NCBI RefSeq assembly: GCF_904849725.1
Contig: NC_058524.1
Span: 506,772,263 to 506,836,262 of the forward strand
Reading direction: 5' to 3'
DNA length: 64,000 nucleotides
Source of the DNA: Hordeum vulgare subsp. vulgare
Lineage: Eukaryota; Streptophyta; Magnoliopsida; Poales; Poaceae
Shown: piece by piece, positions 42,958 through 55,100 of the stretch
Numbering within the stretch: position 1 is the first letter of the stretch
Layout: each line of letters opens with the position of its first letter
Translations under genes and position numbers: made by a program
Notes under the pieces: model-generated
What the model saw: the letters and a program-made list of their open reading frames with translations, nothing else
What the model was told of the DNA's origin: nothing
Database searches by the model: none

Positions 42958-43523
42958 CTATCCGCCCGTTTGCGGGTGAAAGGTGGTGCTGAAAGAGAGC
43001 TTGGTTTCGAGAGCTTCTTGGAATTTCTTCCACAATCTTGAGGTGAATTGCGTCCCTCGGTCAGATATAATCTCCTTGGGAACTCCGTGGAGACTCACTA
43101 TACGATGGATATACAGGCTAGTCAACTGGCTACCATCATAAGTGGTATTGACTGGAATGAAATGGGCCACCTTGGTCAGGTGGTCGACAATGACCCATAT
43201 GGAATTGTGCCCCTGGCTTGATCTGGGCAGACCAGTGATGAAGTCCATGCCGACTTTGTCCCACATCCATTCAAGCACTTGGAGAGCTTGTAGTAGTCCA
43301 CCAGGTCGTTGGTGTTCAGCCTTGACCCTTTGGCATACGTCGCACTTGGCGACGAAAGATGCTATTTCCCTCTTCATGCCGTGCCACCAGAATCTTTCTC
43401 GGAGGTCTTGATACATCTTGGTGCCACCGGGGTGAATAGACTAGGGTGTGTCATGAGCTTCGTGTAGGATCAAGTCCTTGAGTTCTGCCTTGTTGGGTAC
43501 ACATGAACGTTTCCCAAACCACA
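42958..43523 (-). pseudogene. Chromovirus integrase zinc finger and catalytic core
   Basis: The HHCC zinc finger is visible as HEAHDTP..SIHPGGTKMYQD (with a stop at 43442-43444 where an aromatic is expected) and KCDVCQRVK. The core follows with VGMDFITGLPRSSQGH (Asp) and IISDRGTQFTSRLW (Asp). The third acidic residue falls in TERVNQ just past a TAG at 42958-42960 that follows HPQTGG, a CAG to TAG change. The 152-codon ORF is otherwise clean. Both stops would prevent a full enzyme. Confidence 0.9.
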
Positions 43524-44093
43524 CTACTCCTTGCTCATCCACCGAGAATTCTGGGGCCTTACCTTCCCGGATCTTATTCTTGATGCCTTCGATGCTCTTG
43601 TGCCCCTTTTGGGCCTCCTTGATGTCAGCATGGGTTTGAATTCGAGGTTAGCTAGGAACCCTGGTTCAACTAGCTCCAACCCAAAGCTTTCCATCTCTTC
43701 ATACAAGGCGGGTAGCCTTTCCTTGAACATGACATTCAAGGTGCCGGCCTTCCGGCTTAAGGCATCGGCCACCATGTTGGCCTTACCGGGGTGGTATTGA
43801 ATGCTGAGGTCGTAGTCTTTGATTAACTCCAACCATCTTCGCTGCCTCATATTCAATTCCCTTTGTGTAAAGATATACTTCAGACTTTTGTGGTCAGTAT
43901 ATATCTCACATCGCGTCCCCAAAAGGTAATGTCGCCATGTGTTAAGGGAATGTACTACTCCTGCCAACTCGAGATCATGGGTGGCATAGTTTTCCTCATG
44001 CGGGCGAAGTTGACGTGACAGATATGCCACGACTCTGCCGTCTCGCATTAGGACTCCACCGAGGCCGGTTCTGGAGGCATCAAAATATGTCAC
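43524..44093 (-). pseudogene. Chromovirus RNase H
   Basis: The ORF starts in [19 protein letters not shown] (Asp 5), then [14 protein letters not shown] (Glu 42), [12 protein letters not shown] (Asp 67) and [10 protein letters not shown] (Asp 110), the four acidic residues of gypsy RNase H. It overlaps the reverse-transcriptase ORF by four bases in another frame, so a frameshift at about 44090 separates them. The C-terminal part (after residue 120) links to integrase and is less conserved. Confidence 0.92.
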
Positions 44094-45466
44094 AAACTCT
44101 TGCTGATATCTAGAGTAGCCAATATCGCGTCGGTAGTCAATCTCTTCTTCAACCCCTGGAAGCCTGCTTCACACTCCGGCGTCCATTCGAACTTCTTGCC
44201 TTTCTTCAATAGCTGAGTCATTGGTCGAGCGATGCGGGAGAATCCTTCTACGAACTTGCGGTAGGATCCTGCAAGTTCGAGGAAACTTCTAACTTCCTTC
44301 ACATCGACTGGCGACTCCCAGTTGGTTACCGTGGTAATCTTGGAAGGATCGACCGCCAATCCGTTTGCCGTCATGGTGTGACCCAAGAATCCAACTTTGT
44401 GCAGCCAAAATTGCCATTTGCTAAACTTGGCATAAAGTTGGTGCTCCCAAAGCTTCTCCAACACTAACCTCAAGTGTTTCTCATGCTCTTCTTCAGATTT
44501 GGTGAAGACTAATATGTCATCGATGAAAATGACGACAAACTTGTCCAGGTATTCCATGAAGACCTTATTCATGAGGTACATGAAGTATGCGGGGGCATTC
44601 GTCAACCCAAACAACATGACAATGCACTCATATAGACCATACCGGGTAACGAATGCAGTCTTTGATATGTCTCCAGGTCGGATGTTCAGTTTGTAATATC
44701 CAGATCGGAGATCGATCTTGGAAAATACCTTGGCTCCATTTAACTGGTCAAACAAGTCTTTAGTCTTGGGGAGTGGGTACTTGTTCTTGATCGTGACTTC
44801 ATTCATAGAACGGTAATCGACGCAGAGTCTGATAGTCCCATCCTTCTTAGACACGAACAGAACAGGTGATCTCCAAGGTGATGCACTCGGACGAATGAAC
44901 CCTTTCCCGAGTTGCTCATCCAGCTGCTTCTTCAGCTCGGCTAGCTCTTCGGATCCCATCCTGTAAGGCTTCTTATAGATAGGCCTTGACCCGGGTATGA
45001 GCTCAATGATGAACTCGATGTCTCGGCCATGAGGCATCCGTCGCAGCTCATCAGGAAAGACGTCCGGGTATTCACAAACTATCGGCACTCGATCCAGCTC
45101 TTCTCCCGATAGGCAATTTATCACTGGGACTTGAGTGGATGTCGGCTTAGGGACATACTTGACTTTGACCCCTTGGTCGCTTGTCATGGTAATAGTCCTG
45201 TTGGCACATTCTAAGATGCTCTCGTGCTTGGCCAACCAATCCATCCCAAGGATCACATCTAAGCCTTGCGACTTAATGACGATGAGATCTGCTGAGAAGC
45301 TTATCCCATTAATATTGATCCCGACTCCTCTACATCCTAGGTTGGCCCTTAGCACTCCTCCCGGGGTATGTAATGCCATTTGCCCGTTAAGTAGGGTAGG
45401 CTTCAAACCACATTTTTCCGCAAACTTCTGAGTAACAAAAGAATGCGAAGCACCACAATCAAACAA
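44090..45466 (-). pseudogene. Chromovirus protease and reverse transcriptase
   Basis: This is the longest coding ORF in the window (458 codons). The N-terminal retropepsin has [15 protein letters not shown] (Asp, with Cys for Ser/Thr) and [11 protein letters not shown]. The reverse transcriptase follows: [50 protein letters not shown] (Asp 252), [15 protein letters not shown], and the active site [14 protein letters not shown] (Asp 316-317). An Ile precedes the DD pair, and FIDD replaces the common YIDD or YVDD. It ends [11 protein letters not shown] at a frameshift into RNase H. It is open, so it was probably inactivated late. Confidence 0.93.
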
Positions 45467-45469
45467 TAC

Positions 45470-46740
45470 TGTTGCTGGGGTGGAGTTGACGAGGAACGTA
45501 CCCAGGATGCAGTCCGGGTCTTCCTGTGCTTCTTCTGCGGAGATGTGATTAATACGTCCCCCACTATGGTACTACTGATTGCGGGGAGCTTGGTTCGTGC
45601 CTGGCTGTCCTTGACCTTGTCCCTGTTTTGGCGCATTGGGGCGCGGGGCATCGGGCTTCTTGTTGGGGCACTGCCTAGAATAGTGCCCAGCTTGTTCACA
45701 TCGAAAACAGGTAACCTGTCCCGGGATGTTGGTCTTGACTCCACTATTATTCAGTGGGTTGATTGTCAGCTTGGTGTTGACTTACTGCTGGCGCTAGTAG
45801 TTCTCGCGAAATGTTGGTGCCTTGTACTGCTGTTGCTGATAACTCGGTCTTGCTGGGGCTGACTGCCATAGGCGTGGTTTCTAGTTACTGGGTCCTCCAC
45901 TACCCATCAGCTTGCGCTTACGGGTGTCGTCCATTGCACGACGCTTATCCTCCAACATGATGGCCTTGTTAACCAGATCGTAGAAGGTCCGACATTCACA
46001 AACAAGCAGTTGATACTTGAGTGACTGCCGCAGTCCTTCCATAAAGCGTTCCACCTTTGCGGCCTCAATGTTGACGTCCTCTCGTGCATATCTTGACAGG
46101 AGGTTAAACTTTTGCACATACTCCTTGACGGTTCCACTGCCTTACCTTAAAGCTCGGAATTCCCGCTTCTTAATGGTCATCATTCCACGAGGAATGTGAG
46201 CGGCGCGGAATCCTTCCTTGAATGCTGCCCAACTGATAGCTTGCCCTTCTCGCATGATTTGGAACCCGTCCCACCAAGCTTTGGTCATGGCTTCGAGACA
46301 GTGAGAAGCATAAAGGAATTTCTCGCAATCATCGGTGCACTTAACCAGCGCGAGGAGGCCTTCGATAGTGCGGATCCAGTCATCGGCATCCAATGGTTCC
46401 GTTGTCTCTGTGAATATAGGAGGTGTAGTCCACATAAACTCAGACAGAGTAGAGCGATCATTGCCATTTCTGTTTTGCGACGGATTGTTCACCATTTCCA
46501 TTGGATGGCGGCATTGTTGGCTTGACGTTCCTCTCGGAGAGCTTGGAGGAACTGATCCATAGCCAGTCTCTCCGGAGGAGGCGGCGGCGGAGGAATATCT
46601 CCTTGCCGCTGCTCGTGGTGATCTCTAGCTTGAGCGTTCCCACCAGTTCCCTCCTGCTGGCCAAAGGTGGCAGAGCCGGGGTTGCCGAAGGTATTAGGGG
46701 AGTAGACATGTCAACATGCCAAATTGGCCGGGAATCATGA
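45470..46740 (-). pseudogene. Chromovirus gag with CCHC zinc knuckle
   Basis: The N-terminal part (46510-46700) reads GNPGSATFGQQEGTGG, then PPPPPPERLAMDQFLQALRE in one frame. ORF 46142-46501 continues with LDADDWIRTIEGLLALV and AMTKAWWDGFQIM, the retrotransposon-gag domain, to a TAA near 46142. ORF 45881-46117 reads KFNLLSRYAREDVNIEAAKV then LEDKRRAMDD. The zinc knuckle CFRCEQAGHYSRQC (about 45660-45710) is intact in a further frame and leads to protease. Breaks: a frameshift near 46500, a TAA near 46142, and frame changes near 45880 and 45550. Confidence 0.88.
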
Positions 46741-49387
46741 GGGATGATTCTCTAAATAAGGGGGTTTGGTACTGTGCTAGTGTGAGAGTTTTAAACAAAG
46801 GTCTTTGGGAAATTTAATGCATTGAATTAAAACAAGTGATGTAGTTGCTTGCAAGCTGCCTAAGGCAGAAATCCGGCTTGCATCATGCAACACTCATGGT
46901 TCACATGAACCGATACACGAACTCAACTACACTTGGGGAAGACTCCTAATTGCCTAAGTCATACTTCTAAGCGGCGGACTGCTCGGTCTCGTAGGCAGGC
47001 TCTGCAGGGTCTTCGTCTTCATCTTCATCGGTACATTCCTCCTTCAGATGTGTGGCAGACGGAAGTTGTCCATCACGGCGTCTCTTAGTCGGTGAAGCGG
47101 TGAGGAGCTCAGTGTACTCTTCCACGGTCAGACGGCGACTCTGAATAGGAGTGGCCTGGAGCGGTGGTATTCCTCCTCGGAAGGCAATGGCCGAATTCCC
47201 TCCGGGTGCTCCTTCCTTCTAAACCTTGTCGGTCTTCATATTTTCCAGGCGAAGCAGGTCCTTGACTTGGTGTAGCTCTTGGCGAAGCGTTATCGACTCC
47301 TTGATCACAAGGTGAGTCAAGGTGTCGGCGGAGAGGCTGAAGTTAGTCTGAAATCTGAGAGGCCTCCGTCCTCCGAAGATGGCTTAAGCGTCCAACTCTC
47401 GTCAATCCCGTCCTTAGTAAAAGGAAGGTGACGAGTAGCTGGCTCGTTAGCCATCTCGGGAAGGATGTCATGAAGACGCACCAGCGCCTCTCGTGCGGCT
47501 GTCTCCACTGCCAACATCAGATTCGCCATTTGTGGTCCTTCAAAGAACCAACTAGTTGGGGAGTCGTTAGCCTTCACTATCACATCCATGTGATATTCCT
47601 TGGTGACGGCGTTGACCCAGTGCTCGTGGTAGAGGAAAATGAGCGCGCGGCTGATACGTCTCAAACGTATCTATAATTTTTGATGGTTTTCATGCTGTTA
47701 TCTTGTCATCTTTGGATGTTTTATGTACCTTTTATATCTTTTTTGGGACTAACTTATTAATTCAGTGCCAAGAGCCAGTACCTGTTTTTCTGTGTTTTTG
47801 GCTCTTTTCAGATCTGATTTTGGAATGGAGTCCAAACGGAATAAAATCCCCGAAATAATTTTTTCCCGAACGGAAGAAGATCAGGGGGCTTGAGGGCCAA
47901 GGCAGGAGAGCTACAAGGGGCCCACAAGCCCTATAGCTGCCACCAGGGGGGGGCAGCTACCAGGCTTGTGGCCTCCCTGGTGCCCCCCCAGACCTAGCTC
48001 CTTCGCCTATATATTCCCTAAAATACATAAAAAATAGGGGAATCCACGAAAACACTTTTTCGCCGCCGCAAGCTTCCGTTTCTGCGAGATCTCATCTGGA
48101 GACCCTTCCCGGTGCCCTGCCGGAGGGGACTTTGGAGTTGGAGGGCTTCTACATCAACATCATCGCCCCTCCAATCACTCGTGAGTAGTTCACTTCAGAC
48201 CTACGGGTCCGTAGTTAGTAGCTAGATGGCTTCTTCTCTCTCTTGGATCTTCAATACAAAGTTCTCCATGATCTTCATGGATATCTATCCGATGTAATCC
48301 TCTTTGGCGGTGTGTTTGTCGAGATCCAATGAATTGTGGATTTGTGATCAGATTATCTATGATATATATTTGAGTCTTTGCTGATTTCTTATATGCATGA
48401 TTTGATATCCTTGTAAGTCTCTCCGAGTCTTGGGTTTTGTTTGGCCAACTAGATCTATGATTCTTGCAATGGGAGAAGTGCTTGGTTTTGGGTTCATACC
48501 GTGTGGTGACCTTGCCTAGTGACAGAAGGGGAAGCAAGGCACGCATCATGTTGTTGCCATCAAGGGTAACAAGATGGGCTTTTATCGTAGATATGAGATT
48601 GTCCATGTACATCATGTCATCTTGCTTAAGGCGTTACTGTTTTCTTTTGGACTTAATACACTAGATGCATGCTGGATAGCGGTCGACGTGTGGAGTAATA
48701 GTAGTAGATGCAGAAAGTATCGGTCTACTTGTTTTGGAGGTGATGCCTATAGATATAATCATTGCCATAGGTGACGTCACGACTTTGCGCAGTTCTATCA
48801 ATTGCTCGACAGTAATTTGTTCACCCACCGTCTACTTGCTTTCATGAGAGAAGCCACTAGTGAACACTACGACCCCCGGGTCTATTCACACCTATCGTTT
48901 CCACTTTCACTTTTACTTTGCTTTGTTACTTTGTTGCTTTCAATTCTCACTTGGCAAACAATCTATAAGGGATTGACAACCCCTTCATAGCATTGGGAGC
49001 AAGCTCTTTGTGTTTGTGTAGGTACTTGTGATATTCCTTCACTGGATCGATACCTTGGTTCTCAAAACTGAGGGAAATACTTACCGCCGCTGTGCTACAT
49101 CACCCTTTCTGCTTCGAGGGAACACCAACGCAAGGCTCCACGGCCACGGGGGAAATCCTTTGCATATTTGCCTAGGAAGTCCCTAAAGGCATAGCCGTAG
49201 CAGAAGGATTCCTGGTGCCGTTGCTGAGGAGTATCAAGACAAGAATAGTCTCCCGTCAGCACGTGTTTCTGGCGCGATTGGAAGGTCTTTTGTTGCAGTA
49301 ACAACGGCGTACTTGACACTTCTCGAGGCTATCTCCCAAAAGTAGGGGAAAGCCCGTCTCCAGAGGCATCTCAGGTACGGCGGACAT
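46741..49387 (-). pseudogene. Chromovirus leader ORF between 5' LTR and gag, split by a solo LTR
   Basis: On the minus strand an ATG at 49387 opens MSAVPEMPLETGFPLLLGDS, LEKCQVRR, and the frame continues across the solo LTR (after removing 47652-49308) into ALIFLYHEHWVNAVTKEYH, FEGPQMANLMLAVETAAREA and DGIDESWTLKPSSEDGG. A shift near 47330 leads to VIKESITLRQELHQVKDLL, a TAG near 47220, and an acidic C-terminus EECTDEDEDEDPAEPAYETE (about 46980-47050). The product of roughly 230 residues has helical and coiled-coil features but no family I can name. Its position upstream of gag suggests an element-encoded accessory protein or captured host sequence. Confidence 0.55.
47652..49303 (+). mobile_element. 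Solo LTR of a TGATACG-type gypsy element
   Basis: Starts TGATACGTCTCAAACG and ends TTGCAGTAACA, flanked by GCGGC (47647-47651) and ACGGC (49304-49308), one mismatch. A CTATATAT box is near 48006. A donor-like GTGAGT sits at 48181-48186 after CCAATCACTC. No internal domain accompanies it, so it arose by recombination between LTRs. Removing it with one duplication restores an open minus-strand frame, which supports the boundaries. Confidence 0.85.
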
Positions 49388-49511
49388 CTACAAGGTTATA
49401 TGAGAGGGTTATAATTTTTTGGTGGGTGGAGAAAATCTCAAGTGTAAGGGCTGAGTGCACTACTTGTCTGGCTATCATCCATGCTACCTAAGGTTTCCTA
49501 CCGTGAGGACG

Positions 49512-49523
49512 GCTCTGATACCA
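49512..49523 (-). promoter_or_regulatory. Chromovirus primer-binding site
   Basis: On the minus strand TGGTATCAGAGC, four bases after the 5' LTR end, matches initiator tRNA-Met perfectly. Confidence 0.92.
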
Positions 49524-49527
49524 GCTC

Positions 49528-50147
49528 TGTGGGGACCCCGACTTACGAGTCGAGATCGTCGAATGAACGTGCTCAGTGATCCCAGAGATCAATGCTCACC
49601 GAACAACAGATGCTGAATAATAAGAGTCTTACATCCAACGTACCAAAATAATACAACACATGACCAATAAGGTCTAGTTCATAAGGTAGGGCCTATAAGG
49701 CCAAATTACACTGATACAACTAGTAGCGGAAATCTCCGGGCTAAGCGGGTGTCCATGCCATCAGCCTACACCGACATGCATTCTGATTGGGAAGCGTCCT
49801 AGTTCGTAGGTCCGTCTCCGATGACGTACTCTTCTCCAAACTCCGGTTCTTCCATGTCTGGCCAATAATATAACCAGTGGCAAGCCAATGAGTACTTTGA
49901 ATGTACTCGCAAACAACCCATGATATGAATAATGCATTTGGTAGGATAACAAGTAATATGCAGTATTGGTGGATAGCAGCTTAGCTGTAGATAAACCTAA
50001 TCATAGATGTGCAACATAATCTAGATGGTATTTAGAAGAACAGGTTACAAATATCAATATATCTTTTGCGGGCTGAACACTCCGGGTTCACCCGATATGC
50101 CAAGTCACCAAACCTGGTCATATGAACTCTTTCTCAGATATCACTTG

Positions 50148-50233
<86 letters not shown>

Positions 50234-53200
50234 GTTTATGCGGAAAAGACTGGACGTAGTTTAAGCAACATGACCCAACTGTCCTTGACCGTGGACATGG
50301 CTATTCAAATAGTTTTACACTCTGCAGAGGTTGTACGCTGTACCCACGAGATCCGGGAAACTTTCATGTCATCCACGACTCGCGGTATATAACATACCCG
50401 AGGTAAGTACTCGATCAATGCCTTTCCCTTGACGATACTAGACAAAGAGGTCCACTAGATTGGTACCCATCCCACATGATGTACGTCTTATGAGCACCGA
50501 CTCTAGACAATATCATCCATGCGGGTACCAACGGTGTGCCCGAAACACGTAAAAATGACATGGTCGCCCTACCTGGCACGACCCCGTCACGAGAGTGACC
50601 ACACATCACTCCCGCCACTAGTAATGTGGCTCTTTGCTAGCACCGACCAGAGTAATCAACAAAGCCCCGTCCCACAAAGGGGTAACGTGATCGCACTTGT
50701 AAGGTTGGGATGGTTGACACATCATAAATCTATTCCCATTTCCGAAACCACTCACACCAAAATACCCGGTGCACCACTTCACCGAAAGTGGCCACCTAAC
50801 TCATCATCACCCTCGAGCATTAGTGGGACCCGACGGGGTTTTCATAAACCTTTGATTTTTACCATCATCATGCTCATGCTTCTACTATGCTTAGCTCTAC
50901 TTGTCAACATGATATCAGCGTGACCCTCATGGGTGGTAGGATCATGCTCAAAATGCAAGTGCTCCGGAGGAGCCATCGGTAACATCACATCGGTGATTTA
51001 CCGGATATTTACGATCCTATGCAACGGGAAATATTTTCTCTACTGACATGCAATACAACATATGCTCAAACATGGTCAAAGGGCTGCTTGCCTTGATCAG
51101 CTAAGTATCCGGGGTCTTCGGGGTCTTCAAGTCCAACTCCTTCGTCAGACGTGGTTTCTATCATCGTAATAAATAAAGAAGCAATAAGTAGCTCACTCAA
51201 AAACAGATTACAAACTCACTTTAATAATGTTGCTTAATTCTGATAAATCCATTTGTCACTGGTTTTAGTGAAAGGATTATTTTTAAAATCACTTTAACAG
51301 AAGCAAAACTATTCCAAATAGCCTTTTTTGTTATTCTAAAATAGAAAGATTGTCTCAAAAATTTGTACAAAGGCTCTCTTAAATACTCATTTTTAAAAGA
51401 ATTGTGGTGGAAAAATAATAAAAATATATTGGTTAATCATTTTTATAAAAATCTTTTAAAACTAGATTAAATAGAAAAAGAAAAGAGGCTCGGGATCAGG
51501 CCTGCTCGGCATGAGGCTTGGGCCGGCCCAGCTACCCACCCAGCCAGCTAGCCAGCCCAGGCGCGTGCGTGGCCAAGTTCAAACCTGACGCGCGGGCTCG
51601 TATGGTAAGTGGCAGAGAGGAGAGAGGGGGGGAGAGAAGAGCCATTGACAGGTGAGCCCCACCTGTCAGGGTCGACTTCCACCTCGGGACAAAGATTTGG
51701 GGAGGCATGCCGGTGATGTTACCGATGTCCTCGAGCCGAACCGAAGTCAAAAATGGATCCAGCTCACTGTCGCCCACCTACTGGTGGTCGAGGGGTCGAC
51801 GGGGAGGCCCTGGTTCACCGACGACGAGGTGGCTATGGCGGAGCTGTTTCGAGAGGCTGATGAAGTAGGTGCTACGCGCGTGGATTAGCTCGGGGAGTTG
51901 ATGGGGAAGCTCCATGAGGTTGCTAGGATCACGGGGGAGGTGAAAGGAGCGTCAGAGCTGGCCCGTAGCCCGAGATCGACGGAGCTAAGAAGCGGTGGGG
52001 CCTCGGTCGATGTCGAGCACACGAGCTCGTTGTGCTCAAATGGAGAGGCTAGGGGTTGAATTTAGGCACTCGAGAGGTGGGATGGAGGTGCTGGATTGAG
52101 GGGGAGGCCTATTTATAGGCTCCCAACGATGCACCGAGCCGGTGGTTTCAGCGTTGCTCGTAGGCCGTGCAGTGAGTGCGCGTGGTCGAAACCACGGTAT
52201 GCGGACGTTGTTTAGGACCTGCAAGACCCACTAAGAGGGAGAGAGAGCGAGGAGGAGCGTGCACGCGTGGCCATGGTCTTCTGGTTGGATCTGGCGCGCG
52301 TGGGCCCTAGGGCTTCCCTGATACAGACAGGTGGTCGGGGACTCGAATGGACATCAAGGGGAGGCTCGAACCGGCTGGGGCTGGCCACCTTTCCTTCTGG
52401 TGCGCCTATCAGCGTGCCTAGAGCGCAGTTTTGGTATGCCACGACAAGCTGGCACACTCTGGGGCGCTTTGGCCATGTCTGGGTGTCCTGGGGCTTGGAC
52501 TGAAGATGCCTAGCCGTTTGGGAGCCGAGGGACTCACTGCTGGCCATCGGGTGAGAGGAAAGAAGAGATGCAAGCATTGGACCAAGAAATAGAATGAGGA
52601 TTTTGGGGCCTTCTACTTGGATTCAAAGAGGGGCTGCTCTCTTACAGTTAGGGAGTTGTTCTAGCTGCTTGCTCCAAGAGTTTGGAGGGAAGAGCTTAAG
52701 TGTGGAGTGGTGTAGGGGCTGATTTGCTAATGTGACAGAAGGTGTTCGACATGTGTTTGGGATAGCAACACCTCACCACTAGTGATGAGAGTTAACAGGA
52801 TTAACTTCGATGCAGAAATAAGATACTCCATTAAATTTGAGCTCCATTGGACAAGTTTGGCAATGCAAACTTGAAATCACCCCCCAAATGGCAGATCTGT
52901 CCCTTCCAAAGGGAATGTAGGCAGATTACCTCCTACAAATCCCATTTTTGGCACAGACTCCTCATTTGGGGTGTTGAACACTCCTACAAAGTTTCAACCC
53001 ATTTGGATAAACTTTGCAATGTAGAGATGTTTCAACTTGGTTCTGGACAACCAGGGTTTTAGCATTATTTAGTGAACCAAATCACCTTGGAATGAGGTGA
53101 AACTTGATGTGGCCACTAATTATAGCTTGGGAAGGTTGCTTAAATTTTATGGGATTTTATTGGAAATATTTCCTTTGGAAATATTCCAAAAGATCAAAAC

Positions 53201-53713
53201 AGATATAATAGGTTTTCAAGGATTTGCTCAAATATTTTGAATATAAATAGGGGTTGAAAATCTTATGAATGGAAAATATATGTCTTGTGAGTATCTCAAA
53301 TTTTTCTCAGATTTTTCTAAGACAGAAAAGTAATTTTCCATATAGGATTATCATTTCCGCCCTCACAAATGGACATGCATATAAAATAGGAAAATAACTT
53401 ATAAAATAACTATTTTATGGTTTTGAAGAGTTAAAATAGTTTTATAACCAGATCACCATCTTTCGGTAGGAGCACTCGCTTGCTATCAAGGACTTGTAGT
53501 GCAATCTAAATTTAGGTTTCGAAATAGGCAAAAATAAGAAAAAGAACTTTTGGGAATATTTATGTTATGAAAAATTGGTTTTTGATACCACTCAATCAAG
53601 CATACAAGCATACAATGACAACCGTGGCACTCAGAGCATTGGTTTTTTGAAAAGTTTTAATAAACTCAGATTTTGAAATTATAGTCAAAGTGAGGTGAAA
53701 ACAGGGTGTGATA
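49528..53713 (-). repeat. Chromovirus 5' LTR, full length
   Basis: 4186 bp from TGTGGGGACCCCGAC to GGGTGTGATA (the last C of the expected GACA is T). It keeps two segments absent from the left copy: 50124-51055 (includes the AC microsatellite) and about 51590-51777. The TATA box TATAAATA on the minus strand lies at 52110-52117. Many shadow ORFs here (51532-52577) have no domain support. Confidence 0.9.
50149..50230. repeat. (AC)n microsatellite, about 41 units
   Basis: An uninterrupted AC run of 82 bases in the chromovirus 5' LTR. The equivalent part of the left LTR is deleted. Confidence 0.97.
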
Positions 53714-55100
53714 GTAGATGGATTACATACATCTCGATGTCGTGACTAGGCCACACACATTGAGAAACTTGGCTTTTTAAATCCCCACAAATCCAAAACT
53801 CGTATGAAATTCTTGAAACTTAAGCCGGTGTCATGACACGGCACCTATACGACATGGTAAATGTTTTGACTAATTTGGGACATGTTTTGGGACAAGTCTC
53901 TTGCACACCGAAACTTCTTTCAAGAAGCATCGTGGTTTCTATGCAGAACGTGTCACCTACGTGAAAATAATGATATTCAATGCCTCTTCTTTCCATAATT
54001 TGTTTCTACACACAACATAGACTAATGCAAGTGAGGTGCTAAAATGTGGAATTATTCAGGGCTCGTTCGGTGTCATTTATACATTAATTGAGTTTTTCTT
54101 GCCATTTAATGTGCATAATTTGAATTTGAACTACAACAAGCACATTCTCTAGGGCACCAAAATGGGTAAGAAAATCACTTTTATGTCCTTGGGTCTCTCT
54201 TTAGGTCATATGCAATGAGTACAAACATCTCGGAGTCGCGACTACGTTCCAAACATTGAGAAACTATGTTTGACAATCGCCATAAATCTTGAAACTTACC
54301 CTGGTGTCATAACACGACTCTTATAGGACATGGTATTTTTTGACCAATTTGGGACAAGTTTTGAGACAAACCTCTTACAAATCGGAGCTTGACATGAGAA
54401 ACCTCGTGGTTTGGATACGGAACATGTCACCTTTGTGGTCAAAACCACATTCAGTTTTCTATTCATGCATTTAATGTGAAAAACTCAAATTTGGAGTACA
54501 ACAAGCACGTGCTCCAGGGCACAAAAATGGATTAAAAACCATTTTGTGGTCCCTCTTTAGATCCCATGAACCGAAGTTCAATGAATTACAAACATCTTAG
54601 CGTTGTGACTAGGCCGCAAACATTGAGAATATTGGTTCTTAAATCTCTGAGAACCCAATGCTCGTGTCAAATTCATGAAAGTTACCTAGCATCATGCCAC
54701 AACACATATATGGCGTGATATTATTTTTATGAATTTGGGAAATATTGGGACATGCATTTTACAAGCCAAAGCTTATGCAAGAAGCCTCATGATTTCGATA
54801 GGTCACATGTAACCTTTGGTAGTGAAACTACATTCAATGTGTACGTCTAGTGCACTAATTCGGTCCTTTTCATACATTAATTGATTTTTCTAGGGATTTG
54901 ATACGCGTAATTCAAATTCTGAACTAGAAGCACATGCTCTAGTGCAAGAAAATTTGTTGGAAAATCATTTTTGTGTCCCTGGGTGCTTGCTTAGGTCCCA
55001 TGCAACGAATGTGAACGAATTAGAAACATTTAGGCGTGATAGCTCGTGGAACCGCAATCATTGATAATCTTGGTTGTTGAATTCCCATAAATAGAAAACT
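53714..55100. repeat. Satellite-like tandem repeat, at least three to four irregular units
   Basis: The anchor ACATTGAGAA recurs at 53758, 54253 and 54620, with a decayed copy near 55057, giving spacings of about 495, 367 and 437 bases. Within units the order TAGGTCCCATGCAACGAA, GTGACTAGGCC, CATTGAGAAACTTGG, GTGTCATGACACG, TTTGGGACAAGT, CATTTAATGTG is kept. This continues the repeat cut at 29102. The period and the ordered words recall Triticeae subterminal or subtelomeric satellites, but I cannot name the family. Confidence 0.75.

Larger units (their letters stand above)
29103..53713 (-). mobile_element. Chromovirus (Ty3/gypsy with chromodomain) with nested insertions
   Basis: Two long LTRs begin TGTGGGG(C/A)CCCGACTTACGAG (29103 and 49528) and end GGGTGTGACA/GGGTGTGATA (42147 and 53713). 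The target duplications GTGGA and GTAGA differ at one base. Minus-strand order is primer site, leader ORF, gag with zinc knuckle, protease, RT, RNase H, integrase, chromodomain, polypurine tract. The right LTR is 4186 bp. The left LTR carries a Sabrina/WHAM-like element (30199-40164) and a roughly 930-base deletion equivalent to 50124-51055. A solo LTR (47652-49303) splits the leader ORF. All genes have stops or frameshifts, but catalytic motifs are well kept. Confidence 0.9.

Noticed and set aside
50025..50264. ORF ending in a Thr-His repeat
   Set aside because: It is a translation of the (AC)n microsatellite.
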